From contig NC_049901.1 of the NCBI RefSeq assembly GCF_001411555.2, positions 30,072,333-30,136,332 on the forward strand: a stretch of DNA of 64,000 bases. Reading direction: 5' to 3'. This document shows, one piece after another, positions 59,011-64,000 of the stretch. The number at the start of each line of letters is the position of its first letter. Position 1 is the stretch's first letter. The position numbers were made by a program, and so were the translations under genes. The stretch comes from Juglans regia. Its lineage: Eukaryota > Streptophyta > Magnoliopsida > Fagales > Juglandaceae. Below the pieces are notes generated by a model. It did not search any database. It worked only from the letters and a program-made list of their open reading frames with translations, and was not told where the DNA came from.

Positions 59011-59124
59011 TTTCATGAGAAAACATTCATTTTTGTGAGAAAACATTGTTTCATGAGAAAAGCATATTTTCATGAGAAAACATTCATTTTCCTGAGAAAA
59101 CATCGTTTTATGAGATAAGCATAG
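59011..59124. repeat. 18-20-bp minisatellite (about 6 copies)
   Basis: The unit is like 'catgagaaaacattcatttt', with variants starting tgtgag, cctgag and tatgag. It lies within the long LTR. Confidence 0.8.
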
Positions 59125-60609
59125 TTTTGGGATCATAAAAGATCAGTTCGTTGATATTCTTAGAAAATACATGCAATAGATACCGCGTATAGTCATCCAT
59201 TCGCATGCGTACAATTAATACTTTGGGTGCGTAAACAGGGGATGCCAAGGAGGGGTCGTACATACTTATACCTTTGAACACTTAGCATTTTCTTTCGTAA
59301 AGCGTCTTGTGTTTCTTTTCGTAAAGTGTCTTAAAGAAAAAGCTTTTCATTTTCGTTTTCTTTTATCTTAGAAAACTCTAGAAGGGTATGAACGTAACAC
59401 TTACTTAGACTCCATGCTACTTGCATATCATGCAGCCCATTCATGTGCGTGTCAGATGGCAACCTACATGCATACACATAACCTTAACGTCATTCTCTAT
59501 CTAATGCATAAGCAATTTAAACTAGAAATAGAGCTACACATCACTTGGAACACTCTCCTTCTATCTCGTGCTCTTACGACCCTTTACTATGCTAACACCT
59601 TCGGGGACTGCTTACGGTCACTACCTCTTCTCAATTCGACGTTCTTGCCTCAAGTGCTTATCTCTAAAGTGAACCCGTGATTCACCTTAGGATTAAGACA
59701 CTAAGACATTCGTCTTACTCTTCTTACCAATCACATTCGATGCATGATTCCTACCGATGGAATCACGCATCCCAATCCTAGATAATAAACCCGTCACTAC
59801 CTTCATGTATCTTAGCCCACACTAAATCATCATTCCTATCGATACAAGCCACACGGCTCTAAGCCAACTCTGAGGCTTAAGCACCGTGTAACTGTGCTAA
59901 GGATAGATTACCTATTACATATGGTGAATCCGTCCGGCACCTGTGTCTAACCAAATTACACATGTACCTTACCCCTTTATCACCTGAGACCAACATATAA
60001 CATGTTGATCACCTGCTCGTAGGGACAAGGGCCATACTCCGATACCAACCTTCTCTTAACCCGGCTAGCATGACTCTTCATGCTACTCGTCCCTTTTGAC
60101 AGTTCATCCCAACACTTAACACGACAAGACTCCATTCACTACTACATCTTATGTCACGTCATATAGCTCGGGACTTCACCCAAGCTACACCATGATCTTG
60201 TCACGTCACCTGACATCCCACGACGTCATTTCTACGCCAACTTCTAACTCATCACGAGTACGGTTCCTCACGTACTCCTAACACATCGTGACATTTCGTC
60301 ACGATCCCTGCTACACCATTTCTACACTAACTCTTCACCCATCATAAGCACGACTACTAGTGGTCATGTCACTTCGTGACATTCCCCAGTCATGCTTCCG
60401 CCACACACTCTTACACTTGTTCTACTACTTCATTCATACTCCTAGCCATAAGTCAATTACGGTGACACCTGTCACCTCAGACTATTGGCCACATCACAGC
60501 TACTTCGGCACACTCTTCCACAGTTCCCAACACTACTCATCACATTCCATGCCCATCAATCATACAACCATCCTTATCTCTGCGACACGCCACACAGAGT
60601 GTCACTGTC

Positions 60610-61090
60610 TCGTGGAGTACACTCCACGTATACTCCTTTTTCACATGCTACAACCCATCACCATTACGGCATGCGCGCCACATGGTGCATTGCTCCACTA
60701 TCATGTACTCCCTTCACACACGTTACGCCACATCACCATTATGGCATACCCGCCATATGGTGCATCATTCCACCACTTGGAGTACACTCCACATGTACTC
60801 CTTTCTCACACACTACACCATATTACCACTATGGCATACCCGCCATATGGTGCATCATTCCACCGCATGGAGTACACTTCACGTGTACTCCCTTCACACA
60901 CGTTACGCCACATCACCACTATGGCATACCCGCCATATGGTGCATCATTTCACCCCTTCACACACGCTACGCCACATCACCATTATGGCATACCCGCCAT
61001 ATGGTGCATCATTCCACCACATGGAGTACACTCCACATGTACTCCCTTCACACACACCACGCCACACAGAGTACACTCCACGTGTACTCT
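60610..61090. repeat. ~90-bp tandem repeat array
   Basis: The block 'ggcatacccgccatatggtg' recurs at about 60743, 60833, 60923 and 60987, with a diverged copy near 60668. Units are 90, 90, 64 and 75 bp apart and each full unit carries 'ggagtacactccacatgtac'. Several frames are open across the array, giving 193-326-codon ORFs that reflect the repeat and not a gene. Confidence 0.85.
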
Positions 61091-62007
61091 ACCCATTCCA
61101 CAATACGCCAAAAGGGTATATTTTACATATACTCTCCTTATCTCACACTACGCCACACACAGAGTACACTCAGTGTATACTGCTCCCATTCTACATGCCA
61201 CATCACCAATACAACACATACTCCACAGCCACACTACACAGCACTGTCCACAACACTTCATAGCACACTTCCCAACTATGCTCCACACTTCACTACACAA
61301 TGCCCAACACTTCACAATACAACGAATTCCACAATACTAACAGCACAATCCACAATCTAATAAGCTAATCAACATCTAACATAAATAATGAGGGATAGAG
61401 GGTTATACCATCGACAGGATAACCCGTACGTTGCTCGCTGAATGTCATAGCCGATGATGTCGTAAGGGTCGTACGTGGCAGCTAACCCACGTACGGTGAC
61501 TATTTGGGTATTTGGATAGCTAAGTGTGGTCTTGGAAGGGCTTGTGGTGGCCTTGTGATGGTGGCAAGGAGCATAACATGACGGATCTAGCCGTGTACAG
61601 TGGCTGTCAGCCACGCGCAGTGGCTGTCCATCACGTGTAGTGGCTACCCACCACAGAAAGTGGTGGTTTGGACCTAGGGTTTGGCTAAGGGAGGTTGCTG
61701 GTGGAGCCGTGGAGGCTCGGTGGTGGCGGCACGGTGGTGGAGGTGAAACTGGCCGTGTGTGAGGGGGAGAGACGCCGTGAGAGAGTGATGGAGAGTGTGC
61801 ATGCATGGGTGACAGATTGGGGCCATGGGTGGTCGGGATGTGTCAGTGGTGGCTGGAGATGGTGATTATACGCCGTGGGTGGCGGCGTACGGTGGTGGAG
61901 GGTGAGAAACCTGTGCGGTGGAGGAGTCTCGTGCGGTGGATCTAGGGGAGGCTACTGGTCGTGGGTCCAAGGGAGGAGGAAGGGGGAGACCAGGAGGAGC
62001 TCGTGGT

Positions 62008-64000
62008 TGTGACGCCCCCAAATTCCGCTTGGGATCGGACGGACATTTGAAGCGTCGAGACATGCAACACAAGGTTACCTGCCCCCGTTCAAGACATATA
62101 AGATGCAATATTCCTAACATGCATATAGCATTATGCAATATTCGCAGCGGATAAATTTTTTTTTTTCTTCAGCAATACTATGCACCAAACTGAAATATCC
62201 CAAATACTTAAAACATTCTTCATACATAATGACATACTCAAAAACTGATATCACAACACTAGTCCGAAATGGTTGTGATCAAAAGAGTGATGGAGATTGA
62301 ACTCCACAAATACAAGTAGTAATCTGAGGTAACTACTGTACGAACACCTACATCGCATCGTCGCTTAGGTGACCGTTTCCAGTTGGTCGATTCCCGATTC
62401 TCCTTCAGATCCTGTAAAAGATCTACCATTCGGGGGAATGGTAGTTGGGACTACCACAGTGAGATTTGATTACAAATCTCAGCAAGTTAACAGGAAACTT
62501 CCACACAGGTTAATGATGCATGCATGGCAGTAAAAGCATGAATGCATAATCAAATCATAAGTAATCATAGCATAACTTGACATACAACATAACATAACTG
62601 GCATAACTTAAACTGAAACTGAAGCTTAGCATGAACGTGACTTGAAACATAACATGAATGTGAGCTTGGAACATAACATGGACTTGAAACATAGCATGAA
62701 CGTGAACATGCATAATTTGAACTTGAACTTGAGCATGACATAACATAAATGTGAACTTGGAACATAACGTAAACGTGAACATAACATAACATGAACTTGG
62801 AACATAACGTGAACGTGAACATAACATAACATGAACTTGAAACATATTCTTGTCTCATGGGATTACCATGATTGCGTGAACGTAAACTTGAACGTAACAT
62901 AACGTGAAACATGACTTGAACTTGGAATCTTATTCAATAGTCTTAATCATTAACATGACCATATGGGTGCTACACAGGTCCCCTTGAGCCGTGTGTCCCT
63001 GCCGATTACCGCATCACATCACAGGTTTCTATACCAGCTGTGAGTGCGTTAATACGTACTCCACAGTTGTTGTGGCCCCACGTATTCTACGTGTCACAAT
63101 TGCTGTGTCTCACGTAGTGTATGCTCCACAGTTGTTGTGGCCCCATACTTCATGCTCCACAGTTGTTGTGGCCCCATGACTTATCTGTTTGTGCCACACT
63201 TGCTGTGGACACACGTAACATAATGTGTGGCACCATCGGCGTTAGTGCCTGGCGCGCTCCGGTGACCAGCTAATTAGGCCCCATTCGCAACCTGTTGACT
63301 GTACTTCGTCAACCCAGGGAATTTCACACCTATTTAGACACTCCAGCGTGAACAAAGGAGTTCCACTAGGATATTACCCCATCCTAGCGCTTAGGGTCGT
63401 GATTGACATGAATGACTTAACTGGCAGACATGACATTTCGTAACGTGACGTAACATGAACGTTACATAAAAGACATAAATCTTGACGTAACATAACGTGA
63501 CATGAACGTAGGACAACAGACATGACATACTTCGAGACATAAATGTAACAGAGAACATTTCATAACATGTCATACATGTAACATACAACATTTCGTAACA
63601 TGGCATACCATATAACAGACAACATTTCTTAACATGGCGTAACATGTGACAATGAATATTACATGACAAGAAATACATGTAACAGATGGCATACTTAACT
63701 TAACATGACATACTTGCATGTATAGCATGTATAGCAATACGTGACAGAATATCTTGTGTAACAGATGAATAATTCATGACAGAATAAATTCTGTGTAATA
63801 GATAAATATGAAATGACTTGGCATGGCACATATGATAATATGCATACATACAATTTAGTTCCCTTACTTATCACACATACACATTAAATTGATAGTAAGT
63901 TAAAAGCTAACTTACCTCGATCTTCGCGCTTCGAGACAAAACTCAAGTGCGATCACGGGAAACTGAAAGTAGTGATTTCTAAAAATTAGAACTTAATCAC
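62008..64000 (-). mobile_element. Minus-strand copy of the 4.3-kb LTR family (cut by window edge)
   Basis: It starts TGTGACGCCCCC, the reverse complement of the 3' LTR end at 29334. It runs through the double stem-loop (62423-62481), low-complexity tract, hairpin array (63061-63208) and stem-loop 3 (63895-63915), in reverse order. It is close to the 18181-29334 element in sequence but has extra 'aacataacgtgaacgtg' units near 62760-62830. About 1993 bp are visible. Whether it is a solo LTR or part of a full element cannot be told. Confidence 0.85.

Larger units (their letters stand above)
58155..62007 (-). mobile_element. Long minus-strand LTR inserted in chromovirus pol, itself interrupted
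   Basis: It starts TGTAACGCCC on the + strand immediately after CAACC (58150-58154). It shares a 'taaaatgagtcga.gactc' block with the LTRs at 40112 and 42878. It contains two tandem-repeat arrays (59011-59124, 60610-61090) and a GC-rich leader-like segment (61400-62007). Its far end is not seen because another LTR starts at 62008. The large ORFs across 60360-61360 are repeat artefacts. Confidence 0.6.

Noticed and set aside
60360..61360. Overlapping ORFs of 326, 291 and 193 codons
   Set aside because: All run through the ~90-bp tandem repeat and are open only because the unit lacks stops. Composition is His/Thr/Tyr-rich with no family features.
61369..61806. 145-codon Pro/Ser/His-rich minus-strand ORF
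   Set aside because: It lies in the GC-rich leader-like part of a long LTR. Its low-complexity composition and lack of homologous motifs make it unlikely to be a gene.
62555..62912. ORFs of 68-115 codons rich in Cys, Tyr, Val and Met (also near 21616-21949 and 28454-28788)
   Set aside because: They come from low-complexity 'catgttatgttc' sequence in the LTR, are open in several frames at once, and differ between copies by frameshifting indels.

Overview
The window looks like a gene-poor, heterochromatic stretch of a flowering-plant nuclear genome, probably a eudicot. The signs are GT-AG introns in a protein-coding gene, dense nested LTR retrotransposons of typical plant lineages (Copia, chromoviral Gypsy, Athila), a Tourist-like MITE and plant telo-box motifs. 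I recognise one host gene. Nearly all the rest is transposable-element DNA, mostly decayed. I see no bacterial genes, rRNA, tRNA or CRISPR array. The species cannot be named from what is visible.

Region by region. (1) 1-12536 holds an HSP20-like (alpha-crystallin domain) gene on the + strand. Its 3' exons lie at 9186-12536. A second copy of its first visible exon lies at 215-328. The 8.9 kb between the two exon copies carries a decayed Copia element (about 825-5499, minus) and a truncated Gypsy element (about 5755-8438, minus). (2) 13889-33257 is a three-level nest of one family with giant LTRs, resolved by target-site duplications. A solo LTR (TSD CATTA) holds a second solo LTR (TSD GAAAT/GAAAC). 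That one holds a complete 11.15-kb element with 4.3-kb, about 99.5% identical LTRs (TSD ATAAT). The complete element has only a broken gag inside, so it is a LARD-like non-autonomous Gypsy element. (3) 33998-37019 is another solo LTR of the superfamily (+). A related LTR follows in inverted orientation from 37485 (-). (4) 40112-55150 holds two copies of another LTR family (-). The second is split by a 10.1-kb Athila-type Gypsy element (44192-54302, -). A 466-bp MITE sits at 55207-55672. (5) 55676-58154 is the 3' half of a chromovirus pol (-). It is cut by a long LTR (58155-62007, -), which is in turn interrupted by a further minus-strand copy of the giant-LTR family (62008 to the window end).

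The elements do not form operons or pathways; the layout is a record of successive insertions. Every pol and gag seen is broken, very often by C:G to T:A transitions. The most interesting signal is in the giant LTRs. Three short stem-loops sit at fixed places in diverged copies, and paired compensatory changes keep them intact. The main copies also carry a tandem array of small hairpins. This suggests selected nucleic-acid structure in elements that otherwise code for nothing.
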